A stretch of DNA of 44,939 nt, taken from NCBI RefSeq assembly GCF_025602895.1, contig NW_026516430.1, positions 1 to 44,939 of the forward strand, given 5' to 3'. This DNA is from Polychytrium aggregatum (taxonomy: Eukaryota; Chytridiomycota; Chytridiomycetes; Polychytriales). The notes beneath the pieces were generated by a model. That model was given only the letters and a program-made list of their open reading frames with translations, had not been told where the DNA came from and searched no databases. Positions 24,421-36,200 of this stretch are shown piece after piece. The stretch's first letter is position 1; the number at the start of each line of letters is the position of its first letter. A program made the position numbers and the translations under genes.

Positions 24421-25689
24421 CACCCTTGTGAAGATGGAGCGCCCTTGCATGCTTTTTTCTGGCGCGGGGGACCATTCTCTCTGCACCACCCACGCCCAGT
24501 CTCGTTATCGAACCCGTCCGCCTCTCTCATTTCTTGTTTCCTGCCTCCTCTTGTCTTCACACAAGCACTGAAACCAATTCATTCGTTCCGACGCTCTGCT
24601 GGAGCCTTCATGGAGTGGCCACAACCCCCCCTTCATCATTTTTGGACACACACCATCTATAGATACCTCCGCTATATCGAAATACACGCATTCTTTTTTT
24701 TCCCTTTCGCTCACTCCCCTGATGGGCGTAGAGAAATCAGGATCCACAGCCCACAGTGCGGTGGTACAGGAACCGAGAGAATACTGCAGTGGCGGAATCA
24801 CTTTTATATTGGCGGTGGATAGAAGATGTGCATGCATTCCAGAACAAGAAAGCGACTACTGGGCCTCAGACACAGGACGCATCCCTGTTTCGTTTTTTGT
24901 GAGTGCTGGAGCAAACGAACAATTCAACCAAAAAAGTAAGAGCGAGAAAAGAGAGGATCTGCAAACAGAGGAGAGCTAACAAGAACCCCAGGCGAATTAT
25001 ACCTACTGGAGAGGAAGAAAAGGGAAGGAGGGAAAGGAAAAAAGACAAAAGCAAAAGCAAAAGCACGAGAGAGCAAGAACGCTACCGACGATCGAGGAAA
25101 GCAAAAGGGCAATAGCATGCAGGCTGAAGCAAGGCGGTGAGTGGAAGTGGGAAGGGGATGGGTTGGTTGCGAAGGTGGAGCAACAAGCGAGTTGGACAGA
25201 GCAAGTTTGATATGCTCCAGGAAGAGCACTTTCAACCAATGTCACAAACATGGGGAGCTCGGGAGAGGTGAGACAGCGACGAGTCTCCTCCGCATATCGC
25301 CGCAGCAGCGGCTGCCAAAAAAGATGGAAGAAAGCAGGGGGGGGGAGAGTGGGATTCGTTTCCTCATACCAATAGTCTACTGGAGCCGGGAAGTGAGGGT
25401 GATATGATACAGGTTGGTGCCACAGGCAGGGAGTGCTCGTGGAGATGGGGAGAGTCAACTGGATCACAAATAGATATACCGGAGGCTGCCGTTTGCGGCG
25501 GCGGCGGTGGTGGTGGTAGTGGTGGTAGTGGTAGTGGTGGTAGTGGTGGTGGTGGTAGTGGTAGTGGGAAGCCACGGCAGAGAGGTCGCCCCGGTCGTGG
25601 CAGATGCATCCAGAAGGCGGCCGACCGGTTCCGAGAGCGATCAAAGCCGCCCGAGCCGAGTACATACCGACCGCGCGTTTGAAGGGGCT
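24421..25689. other. Convergent intergenic region, low complexity
   Basis: About 1.27 kb between the stops of the convergent regulator and Bem3-like genes. Holds A/G-rich runs such as AAAAGCAAAAGC near 25045-25065 and a GGT/AGT tract. No gene evidence; the open frames are compositionally simple. Confidence 0.5.
25496..25567 (+). repeat. GGT/AGT trinucleotide tract
   Basis: About 70 bases of GGT with interspersed AGT and GCG triplets, 120 bases downstream of the Bem3-like stop codon and therefore probably in its 3' UTR. Confidence 0.95.
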
Positions 25690-28600
25690 TTAGTCGTCGC
25701 CGCCGATGACCACTTCCTCGCCTTCGTCCATCGAAAAGTGGCGCTTGGACTCGGCGCCGGGCGAGCTGATATAAGGGCCATCGTCTTGATCCTCATAGAC
25801 AACGACCTCGTCATCCTCGCCGTGACTGACGGCAGGTTGTCGATCGTCTGACTCGTCCTGAGCGGTGGACCGGAGCAAGTCGTCCGACTCGTACTGGTTT
25901 TCGATGCCAAAGAAACTGCTGGTTGCCTGGGTCGAGGAATCAGCGAGTGCTGCTTTATCAACGGTCACCGCGCTGCTCAGGGCTGTCGTCGAGCTGGCGT
26001 CGCGGTGACTAGGGCTATCGTCCTTGCCGACGGGACTCGGGCTGCCACGGGAAGAGTGCCCGTTAGTATAGCCGGCTCGTTCCAGGGAGGCTGTGAGTCG
26101 ACCGGCTTCGATGTCGTCCATGATGGTGGTGCCATCATTGGCCAGTCTGGGTCGACAGAGAGGCATTGTTAACACGAGAGCACGGCGAGAGACAGGGATC
26201 GTACAGATTCAAGGCCAGGAACCATCGCGGTGCATATCGGGGATGGCCCAAGACAGCAGATTGGGTACTCACGGTCGTTGTGCTGAGGGATTGTTGATGT
26301 CGACCTGGACGGCGCCTGTGATGTTGCTCATGCCGGCGCTGTGTCTGCGCTTGATCTGGCTTTCATTGGTCAGTCGCCGCCGGGGAGGGGCCTCGTCGGT
26401 GCTCAGCATTCCAGAGTCGCTCAGGTCCAGGGGCAGCGCTTCAGGCACAGCCGAGCCTTCGGCCGTGCTCTCGTCGATCTGTGCTATTGCCGGTGCGAAG
26501 CTCTTGTGTGGGCCGCCAGGCCGGTCATCTGCGTCTTCGTCGGTGGGAAGCTCCTTGGCCGAAGTCCGGGGCGATGGCAGTGTCGACGAGCGCATGAGCT
26601 TGGGCGAGCTCGGGCGTCTGTTCTGGGGCCGGTCGTCGGCAGAGAGCCACCGGAAGATCACAGAGTATTCAGTCATCATCAAGGCGAACACTCCAGCAGG
26701 GATGCCCAGGGTCGGAGCAAAGACGATCGTCATGTTGCGGACTGTCATGCGGTTGACATCCGAGTGGCGAAGGATGCGGATGAGGTGTGCGAGTAAGACA
26801 TGGAGCAGCGTGTAGTTTGGGGCAGGCAGCTCCTCGACAAGTTGGGCCAATATGGGGATGCGATGATTGCGGTCCGGGATGTCTGTTGGTTTGGCAGCAA
26901 AGTTTAAACACCCGATCGAACACGGAAGAAGCAACGATGGAGACTGCACGGCAAGCAAAGGGGGTGCCACAATGCGACGTGGGGGGGGGTCATACCTGTG
27001 ATATTGAGGAACGACCTCTGCAGCTCGCGAGTCAGGATTGGATTAGGGAGCTCGCGGAGATAGAGCTTGAGCAGACCAGAGATGGCGTGCACGTCGTAGA
27101 ACGTCTCTGGGTTGACCAGCTCGACATCGCCCTCTGTTGTTTCAAGAGAGAGCATCGGTGGCATATCGTCAGAGCGAATGTGACTAGCGTTGGGTTGCAC
27201 AGATCACCACCAAAGAGTCGATGCCTGGAAGCACAGGAACGGTACGTTGTTGCTCAATGCTGAGGGTCCCGAGCTTACCGGCGTTGAAGCGCTCTTTGAG
27301 CTGCTGAATCAGAGCCGCACTACCGGACAGCCGGTATATGCCCTCTTCCAAGAATGCTGAGCGGGCAGAATAGGTGGGTGAGCAAAGTCGTGCGGGTGAT
27401 CAGGCGGCCCCGCAGGGATAGGCTGTACGGTTCGGCAGAGAAGAAACCGATGGCCCTACCGTTTCTCGTCTCCAAGAACTCGACACAGCGGTAGATGACT
27501 GAGGGAAGAGGAACCGCGAACTTTCCAGCCGCGAGCTCCACTGCCCGCTGCAGCGGTGCACCAAATACGGGCTGGGTGACTTCGGGAAGCTTGGGTTCTG
27601 GAAAATGGAAATGGAAATGGAATGGAATGAGCAGGCAGAAGGGATCGGTGTGAGAGACGGACAGAGGGGAGGTGATGGATGCACAGCAGTCAAGGGTGGC
27701 TGGGGGGGGGGCACTCCAGTGGGGGAGGTGGTTTGACGTCAGGCATCGCTAAACCCCGTGTCCGAAACGACTGCTGCCTAATCAAGCTCATTCATGAAGG
27801 GAAACCCCTTCGCTGTACCTGCTGGCACGGCCGCCGAGATCGACTTTTTTCGCCCCCAGCTGAACGACGGATTCTTGAGCTTCTTCTTCCGCTCCTCGCG
27901 CCGGCTGTCAGTGGATTGTACAAGACTGGAGGTTGACGAATTGCCCGCGAGGCGCTTCTCGTCGAGTACGACAGCAGGGACGAGGAGCACCGGCTCGGGT
28001 TGCTCCATGATCCGCTGGTCTTCATCCACCTTGTTCAGTAGCTTCTGACCAGGCTGATTGATAGTGGGATCGAGGGCTTGCATGCGTCGAACACCATTGC
28101 CGATTGTCCCGCCAATCGCACCGACTGTTGCCGAGTCGGATGGATTCGGCGTGCCTGCTGCAGCACTGGGACCGGCTGCGGCTGAGTCGGGTGATCGCTT
28201 CGCAGCATCGGCATTGTCGGGTAAGGGCGAGTCCGATCCAGATCCTGGGGTCGGAACTGGTCTGTTGTCTGCTGGGGACGGTGTCAACGCCGAGATCGGC
28301 ATCGACGCTGGCGCTAGTGCCCCAGACTCGGCGGGCTCCGGAGGAACAAAGATCGAGCTGATGTTGCCAAAGTTCTGACGGCCAAAGACCTTCAGCATTT
28401 GCGCGGCAATCTTTTGCACCCAGTCGTCCCGCTCCACGTCGCTCTCGGCGCAGAAAATGTGGCGCGCATGGACCTTGGCATCCGGCGCGACCTCGTTGCC
28501 AACGAGACTGCCCTTTTTGTGCTCCGTGATGACAAAGGCATGGCGGTACTCGTTATCCGCTGGTAGTCCTGATGGGAGCTGATCCGAGACCGTGCAGAAC

Positions 28601-31320
28601 TTGAGCTGGAGAGCACCAAGAAAGTCCTTTCCGTGCTGTTGGGGGGAGGTGAAGCGGCGATTCCGTGTTAGGGCATGGGGATCACGAAACGGCAAACGAC
28701 AGGTTGTCCGCAGGACTCGTGATGCTTCCAGTGGTACGTCACATTCGAGACCGAGCTCACAAGCAGCGGATCCAACTCACCGCTTCGTAGTAGTCCAGGA
28801 CGCCGTCGTGGAGCTCAAAGTACCGCGATTTCCATCCACCAAAGTTTTTGCCTCGCTTTGTCAGATACCCCTCCTTGACGTTGGTGCCAACCTGGGTTGA
28901 GAATGTAAGCGTCAGAGACAGGAGCGGTGTGCCGCGGAAGTGTGTTTCCGAGACAAACGCTTGTTTCTGCGATGGAGATTGACTTACAGATACTGCCTTC
29001 TTGGGCGGAGCAGTTGTGACGAGATCGGTGGACAGGAAGTGGATAAAGTGGCGGTTCGTGGGCATGAGCGACTTGGCTCCTTGAAGATAGAACTCCAGCG
29101 CAACCTGAAGGCATAGCAGTCATGTCCGCGACGAATGATGTCAACAAGCGTTGCTCTGCAAGTGTTGTTGGACAGGCATCCTCGGCCACAGGTTGCAAGC
29201 ATGCATAAAATATCGCATCGACATACCTTTCGCTGGTCATTCTTGAGCGGGGCATGCGAAGTGAACAGGGTCTTTTCGGGCAATTTGCCGAGTTTTCCGA
29301 CGACCCCGCGGCTCTGATTCGATTTGAGCTGGAGGACCAAGACCATGTGCATTAGATGCATTGGCTCTCCACAAGAGGATCTAGTGCAAGCTGCACCGCT
29401 GCCGAGCGGAAGCCGGTCGCACTGAATCGATCGGGACAGCGGCCGAGGACGCAGCAGCAACACACCATCCCGCAACAGCGGGTCTTCTCATGACAAGAAT
29501 CTCACCTTGGTGTCGAGGGTCTGAAAGTCCGAGTACAGCTTGGCAACCCTCCAGTACTCTCTCTGCGTGGACTCGTCCTTGATGGAGATGATGAAGCTGG
29601 TCATGTCGGCGCCTTTCGGGTTGGATTTGATCGTTGAGCCGATGACCTGGATGTCAAGCTTCTCGGCCGAGTCGAAGGTAGCGTTTGCGGGCAAGCATGG
29701 AGTCAGGGGTTGTGGCGTGAACTCGCCTGCCGAAAGGAGATCGTCTGACTGGGCCGAAGTCAGCGATGAGATGGACTCGTATGGCTGGACAGGAGCGCCA
29801 GCGGCTGACTCGGGGAAGCTGCCCAGCAGATGGGGCTCGGGTCGGCTCATGGGAGCATCGCTGGGGCTGGCGTGATTGGCTTTGGCCGATGGCGGGCGGA
29901 ACTGCAGGATAGGCACGGTCGCGGATGGCTCGGTGGGCTCGGTGGGCTCGGTGGGCTCGGTGAGCGAGTCGGGGCTGTCGGCCTTGGAGGAGGACGACCG
30001 TCCAGACGCCTGCACCATGAAATCGTCGGTGGGTGAGGGCGCAGACTCTGGGCGCGGCGAGACGTACACCGCGGACTCGGGGATCTCGACCGGAGTCACC
30101 AGAGGGGGCGATTGTACCGCACGAACGACCGAGGCAGCCGCCAGATCGGCAGCCAGCGGCTTCTCTGAGGGTGCAGCTGAGGCCGCAAGGTCAGTATCGG
30201 TGGGCCGCGGCTTTTGCGAGCCGCGATGTGATCGGCTCTTGTGTCCCTCGCGGGCACTGCTGGGCCGCTCATCGGCGACGGGACTATCGTCCAGGCGCTG
30301 GCCGGCGCTGTACGGCCGCCGGTCTTTGGGCTCGCGAGTTCGGTCAGCCGCAGCGACGGCGAGGTCGCCGGGGTCGGCATCGTCGGCAAGAGGTCGAGGG
30401 GAGGCCCTGTCTCTGGCTCGGGCCGAGGCAGGCCGAGAGGGCCCAGAGTCGAGGTCGCTCAGAGACTCGCCGTCGCGCTTGGACAGACGATCTTTCTTCT
30501 GGCTGGAGGTACGCGGAGCAGCCGTCTCGAGGAACAGGTCGCTGTCCTGACGAGGCTTCTTCTTGCGTGCACTGGCGCTGCCACTCCGACTCTTGGAGGC
30601 CTCCTTCCGCGGCGGGGCCGATGCTGGCTCGTCGCCGAACAGGATGGGTGAAGCCGGAGTGTCGTGCCAGTCGATGGAGGAAAAGTCTGCGGTGCTGGCG
30701 GGCTTGCTGGGGAGGGTTTGCAGAGAGGTGAGCGAGGTGACCTTGGAGACAGGCGGGAGCGACAGCGGCTGCGAGGACTTGTACTCTGCCGGCGACGGTG
30801 GCCGCTGCAGGACATCGTTCTCGAGAATGGAGCCCATGGGGCTTATCAGGGCAGGGAAGGACTTGTCGAGCGAGGACTGGGCGAATTCAGGGCTGGTGCG
30901 GTCGCTGGCGTTGGAGAGTAGGGGGACGGATCGCTTGCGCTCGAGGGTGGATGTGGTGGCGGCCCGCTCTCGACCGGAGCCTCGCCTGGGCAATGAACCG
31001 GTCGGAGGGTGCGGCTGGTGCAAGCCCGAGGTGCTGTCGAAGGGCTGCTGTGATTCTGGATGGGACGAAGTGGGAGGGGCATTACTCTGTAGCTGCTGGA
31101 TGATGTGCCGCTGCTTTTCGATGATTTTCCAGAGCTGGTCGTTCTGCAGCCGAAGGGCATTGCGCTCGGCGATGACGTTCTGCAGCAGGACTTCGATGGG
31201 AAGGTTGATGGCAGGGTCGTATGGGTCATTGCCGTTGGCAAGAGCGCCGTCGGCGGTGGGCAAAACATAGGAAGCGGTTTTTTGGATCGTGATGTTGCCG
31301 ATGGGGAGGTCCATTGTCAT
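25690..31320 (-). CDS. BEM3: Bem3-like Rho GTPase-activating protein (PX-PH-RhoGAP)
   Basis: Inactivates Cdc42/Rho-type GTPases at the membrane in polarised growth. Ten exons on the minus strand: 31320-29506, 29328-29227, 29104-28988, 28891-28781, 28635-27819, 27597-27460, 27356-27279, 27133-26996, 26882-26273 and 26146-25690; phases sum exactly to 1460 residues. N-terminal coiled coil (LQNVIAERNALRLQNDQLWK) precedes a long disordered region with a TEP repeat. The PX domain starts near residue 560 (LDIQVIGSTIKSNPKGADMT, then YWRVAKLYSDFQTLDTK). PH begins at EGYLTKRGKNFGGWKSRYFE. RhoGAP carries the arginine finger in GIYRLSGSAALIQQL, then DVHAISGLLKLYLRELPNPI and NMTIVFAPTLGIP. Domain order is that of yeast Bem3. 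The start is the first real ATG; an ATG two codons on is the alternative. Confidence 0.93.
29929..29962 (-). repeat. 9-bp coding repeat (TEP) in the Bem3-like gene
   Basis: Four tandem 9-base units encode Thr-Glu-Pro triplets within the disordered region of the RhoGAP. It is one of the few tandem repeats of the window that lies in an exon, and its unit length preserves the frame. Confidence 0.9.
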
Positions 31321-32103
31321 ACTCGTTTTAAGCAAAGAAGAGCAGAGATCCTGGTCGGACGGGGGAAGCGTTGACGAAGGTTGAGTTCGACGGAAGCGTT
31401 GGATGCGGTGCAAGACCGGAGGGGTTGGATATAGCGGTGAGCTGAAAGGAAAATTCGGCGATGTACCAGGCAGGTGGCGAGAAGAGAGGTAGCGACGGAC
31501 AGGAGCAAGGACAACGCAGGGAGCGGCAGAGAGACCAAAGGGAAAGCCGAAAGGAAAGCCAAAGGGATGCGGAAGGGAAAGCCAAAGGGATGCCGAAGGG
31601 AGCAGGGCACTGCAGCGATCCGCTGGTGATCACAGCAGAGGCCCATGTCTGTTTCCGACGGGGGGGGGTGGTGGGATTCTTTGGGTAAGGAAGCGCATCT
31701 GAGTCAAAGCAAGGCCGGGGGGTCAGTTACCTCGGTTCATTGGGGTGCGCCCTCGATAGCGATATAAATAAGAGATTCTTGTTGACGACCGATGGTCGAT
31801 GAGTCGATGGGGCCGGCTGGGTTGTTATCGGGTTGGTGGTGGAGTCGGAGACCAGGTCGGTGGCGGCTTGCTTTCGGCGACAGAGAGCTCGAGTCCCGGG
31901 ACGGATTACGCAATGAGGCTGCAGGAGAGGGCTCGGCTGGGGGGGGGTATCGACGATGATAAATAGACGTGCAAGACGAAGAAGATGGCGAGGGGGTGGC
32001 AGAAGAGCGACGACCGGGGTGCGAATGGAACGACGAGACGAAGGCGGAGCGACGCGCATTGTGACTGTGTCTGCGTTTGTGCTGCGTCTGTGGCGGATGG
32101 GGA

Positions 32104-32158
32104 CTGTGTCTGTGAACTGTGTCTGTGCAGTGTCTGTGCAGTGTCTGTGCAGTGTCCG
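32104..32158 (+). repeat. TGTGTCTGTG / CAGTGTCTGTG array
   Basis: Several 10- to 11-base units in tandem within the divergent intergenic region; imperfect, non-coding. Confidence 0.85.
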
Positions 32159-32877
32159 TCAGCTGTGTCGATGCGCTGTGTGTATGGACGCCCCCACCCC
32201 CGCAAGCCGCACACGCACTGTGCTGTGTCCCGGCTCTGCTCTGTGCGCGCCCCGTGGATCCAGCGCCACCACCGGCTCTGGTTCCAACCACCGCCTCGCC
32301 CTCGCCGAATCGCAAAACTGGCGCTTCCCCGCGCCGAGCAAGCTTTTGTTCGTTCCTGTCGCCCTGTCGCCATGCACCCAACGCCTGTGTTCATGTCGCA
32401 GCCGCTATCGATGAGCATGGGCATGGGCATGGATGCAGGGCCTGCCACATCGCCGCCGCTCCTGCACTGCTTGCTTGCTCGAGCGACCTGCTTGGCTCGC
32501 ACCGGTCCCAATCATATCCATCAAGAACGCATTCCAGCTCGCAGCGCGGCTCGCAGCGCGGCTCGCAGGAAGGACTGCCTCCTCCGCCTTGCTCCGGGAG
32601 ATGTTTCATCTCTGCGACGACCTCTGTTGTGGTGCGTGCGATCTGCCAGCCATCTCCCCCCTCCCGCTGCACCAATCGCCAAAGTGGGGGAGTCAAGCCC
32701 AACCCGCCGCTCGCCCAGTCTGTCCATCCCGCTCACCCAGACCGTTCATGCTCTCCCAGACGACTCCTCGGCAACAGCACCCCGCCAGCTGTTTCCCTTG
32801 GATCCTGTGACATTACCAAATCCAGTGCATATCCAGTTCGATTCGATTTCCCACATTCGCCAGCTCGACCAGTCTGA

Positions 32878-32917
32878 CCAATCCAGCCAAATTCACCAAT
32901 CGGACCAACTCACCAAT
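32878..32917 (+). promoter_or_regulatory. CCAAT-box cluster upstream of the metallopeptidase gene
   Basis: Three CCAAT pentamers at about 32878-32882, 32896-32900 and 32913-32917, two of them as CACCAATCGG, all on the coding strand and about 380-415 bases upstream of the ATG at 33293. CCAAT is bound by the Hap/NF-Y complex in fungi; use here is inference. Confidence 0.45.
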
Positions 32918-33292
32918 CGGATAGCTTGGCTGATTTCACCAGTTCAAACAACTTCGGTATCGCCCTCAAGAACCAGAACATCTCCCGACACTGCCCATTC
33001 CGAACCGCATCCACCCGCACCCATATCACTTTCGCACGCCAACTCTTCATTTCGATTTCGCTTGCCAGCGGCATGCCGTCCCTCCCGGCTTGCCCGCAGC
33101 CAGCCACGTCCCGGCCAGTGCAACTTTCACCGCGTGTTTTTGGCCGCCGTGCGACCGCCTCGCCACCGCCCAGCCAAACAAACGCCTGCTTTTGGCTGTG
33201 CGGCTCCCGCTGGCCGTTGATCCTCGGGGCTCCTGGCGCTCTCGTCCAAGTCCTTCGTCCGCTGCCGACACATCGCATGCCCTGTCGTCAGC

Positions 33293-36200
33293 ATGACTCG
33301 GCCGTCGCTTGCACTCGCCCTGGCCCTTTGGATGGTCTCGACGCTCGATGCCCAGGTCGATGCCCGTGGCGATGCCCGTGTCGATGCCTCCCAGCACCAT
33401 CTCCGGAAGCGTAAGCATGGCCACCAGTCTGCCGACCGCCCGTCCGCCAGCCAGCAAGCCAACACACCTGCTGCCACCACCCGCTTACGTGAAGGGCCAC
33501 TCGCTAATGATGAGCACTCTTCCGTCCTGCAGGGTTCCTCAGTTCGCATGAATCCAGCTTGCTACCGAAATGGACGAGGTACGACGTCCTTGACAGCATC
33601 GCTTGGCTCTGGGTGGCATTGCTCAACACAGTCCGCCCAACATTCTAACGTCCAACAACCTCAAATGCACCCGCCCGGCTTGACATCCCCCAATCGACCT
33701 GGCCCAATCCTGGTGGTTGCCCCTACGCCTGGGCACCTCCAGTGAGCCCTCCCACGAGGCTTTCGATCTGCATGTCCTCCAGTCCGAGGCTTACCGGTCG
33801 CTGGACCCCTCTCTGCATCAGCACGGCTCCGGATACGACATCTCCATCGCATCCATTCATACCCACAGCGTCGTTCGGGTGCGTCCTCAGATCGACGGCA
33901 TCCCTGTCACCGGTGCCGACCGGGTCTTCTCCTATTCCCACGAAACCGAGCAGTGGAACAGTATCGAGATCGGGCATCACCTCAACCCGCATGCTCTTCG
34001 TAAGCGGGGCTACTACGAATACAACGACACCGCCCCGAACACTTACACTTCCGACCCCAGCCCGTACACCTTCAACATCACCGAGCAGGAGGCCCTGCAA
34101 ATCTCGCGTGACAACTCTCAGCACCTCTCCAAGGACACGAGCGAGTTCTACTGCCAGAAGGGTTATTTTGTCGACACCACCCTCGACACCATCCGCCCTG
34201 TCTGGAAGATTGTCGACATTGCCGAGCCCGCACCGGGGCGCACCATCCGATGGATCGATGCCCAGTCCGGTGTTCTCGTCTCGTCGATGCCGAGTGTAAT
34301 GCAAGACTCGGGTCTGGTCTATCCCGAGCCAGGCATGGTGGCTCTTGGCACCGCGCCAACCAAGGTCGCCCTCCGCAACGTCCAGTCGCCGACAAAGTAC
34401 AATGGCGGACTTGGAATCTATGGCTCCGACTTTCGCAGCTTCAACACCTGTTTCAACTACGGGTGCTTCAATGGATCCAAGCCCCTGGGCAACTGCACTG
34501 AGGACATGGTCTATTGCGCCGGACCCTACGCCACCGCCAACGGCGCACCCTCGTATTCCGTGCGCAACTACCGCTTCACGACAGACGGCCGTTACCTGGA
34601 TGCCAGCCGGGTAAGTACAGACACCCATAGCCCAGTGAAGGCCCCATGACCGTCGCATCGCTGTCTTGTCCTGATAGCTATCTCCATGGCAACAACGACA
34701 CGTTACTCAAGACCGGTGGCCCCAAAGTCCCGATCCTTCAGTCGCCGAACCATACCATGCTGCATTGCCGATACTAACTCGCTTCTTGCTTCCCGCCGCT
34801 GTCTTGGACCCGGCTCTGCTCGGCTCGGCTCGGCTCGGCTCGGCTCGGCCTCAGAACTGGACAGCCGACGGTTTCCAGGGCGGGCTCGTGCACATGATGT
34901 GGACTCAGGCGCCGGTTTTTGCGCCCATCGTCCGCCAGCCTGGCGACGGTCTGTGGGGATCGACCACCGACTTTACCAGCACCTCCCTCAGCGGATACAC
35001 CGACTTTGTCGAGCTTCAAGCGTACTACTATATCACGGAGCATCTCCAGTTCATGAAAAACATCATCAACGACACCAACTTTTGTCTGGTCGGGTCAGGC
35101 CCAGGTTGTCTGCAGCGCGACCCGGTCACCAACCGTACTGCAACGCACTGGGATCATCCCATGCGCTTCGTCGTCAACTACCAGCAGATGCAGACCCTTC
35201 CCGGGCCTGGCGACAACTACGACGACTTTATGACGCAGCTCAGCAACGGATACGGCAAGAATGACTCGTTCCCGATCATGTTCTACAACTCGACGGCCTA
35301 CCAGAATGCCTATTTTTCCAATTCGCAGTTCCAGCCACCCGTCAACAGCGTCGAGTTTCGCAACTGTACTGGCGGTGCGTGCGTGTCCATCCTCGAGTCG
35401 CCCTTCAACTACTTTGCGTTTGGTGTCGACGACCAGTACTCGTGGGGTCTGGCAGACTGCACTGTCTTCCACGAGATGACCCACGCCATCGTCGCAAAGT
35501 ACATCCCGGACCTGCCCTTTTACTCCTTCGGCGACAAGGGCCTGCTCAGCGACCCCGGCGCTCTCAACGAAGGCTGGGCGGACTACTTTGCCGCGATCCA
35601 CTGCAACCGTCCCGACTTTCGCACCCAGTACGACGGCCGCCCATACCGGTCCGTCATCAACAACATGACGTGCGCCGACATGGTTGGCGAGATCCATACA
35701 GGTGAGCATGCCGAGCGCACGCCCTCTGGGAACACACGCAGTGGGCATGCTTCGCGAGCACTCTGTTTTCATCTGCTAATCTCAGCCGGGTGGCGTTGTC
35801 CGCACCATTTTGCTAACGCTCGCCTGTCGGTCCTCAGACAGCGGCGTCTTCTCGGGAGCGCTGTGGGAGATTCGCCAGCAAGTCCCTGTCCTCGTCCAAG
35901 GCAACACCACAAAGAACGCCCTCGCCTTTGATCAGCTCGTGCTGCACGCCATGGCCATGGGCACCATGTCCGAGACCTTCACCACGCAGTTCCAAAAGAT
36001 CCAGGCCCTGATCGAGAAGGACCCGGTGCTGTCGCCACTCCGCAACCTATCTTATGCAGTGTTTTCGGCGCGAGAGTGGAACTGCTCTCGAGTCACTCCC
36101 TATTCCGAAGTCAGCGACTCGACCTTCACCATCCCAGACTCGCGAACAACCGCTCGCAACATCTCGACGGCAGCCACGCAAATCCTGGTATTGCCCCGCA

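Larger units (their letters stand above)
31321..33292. promoter_or_regulatory. Two-kilobase divergent intergenic region
   Basis: Separates the Bem3-like gene from the metallopeptidase gene. A purine-rich imperfect repeat of GGGAAAGCCAAAGGGATGC type lies at about 31537-31600, and a TGTCTGTGCAG array at about 32104-32158. Three plus-strand CCAAT boxes cluster at 32878-32917. A 411-codon open frame (31985-33220) crosses it, but its Cys/Arg-rich sequence comes from these repeats and shows no domain, so it is not called a gene. Confidence 0.45.

Noticed and set aside
31321..31413. N-terminal extension of the Bem3-like protein
   Set aside because: The in-frame extension begins at TTG, not ATG. The first ATG is at 31320 and has an A at -3.
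31985..33220. 411-codon plus-strand open frame between the Bem3-like and protease genes
   Set aside because: Composition follows local repeats (Cys/Val/Ser from TGTCTG units, Ala/Arg from CGCGGCTCG units). No domain, no splice context, and it overlaps the CCAAT cluster.
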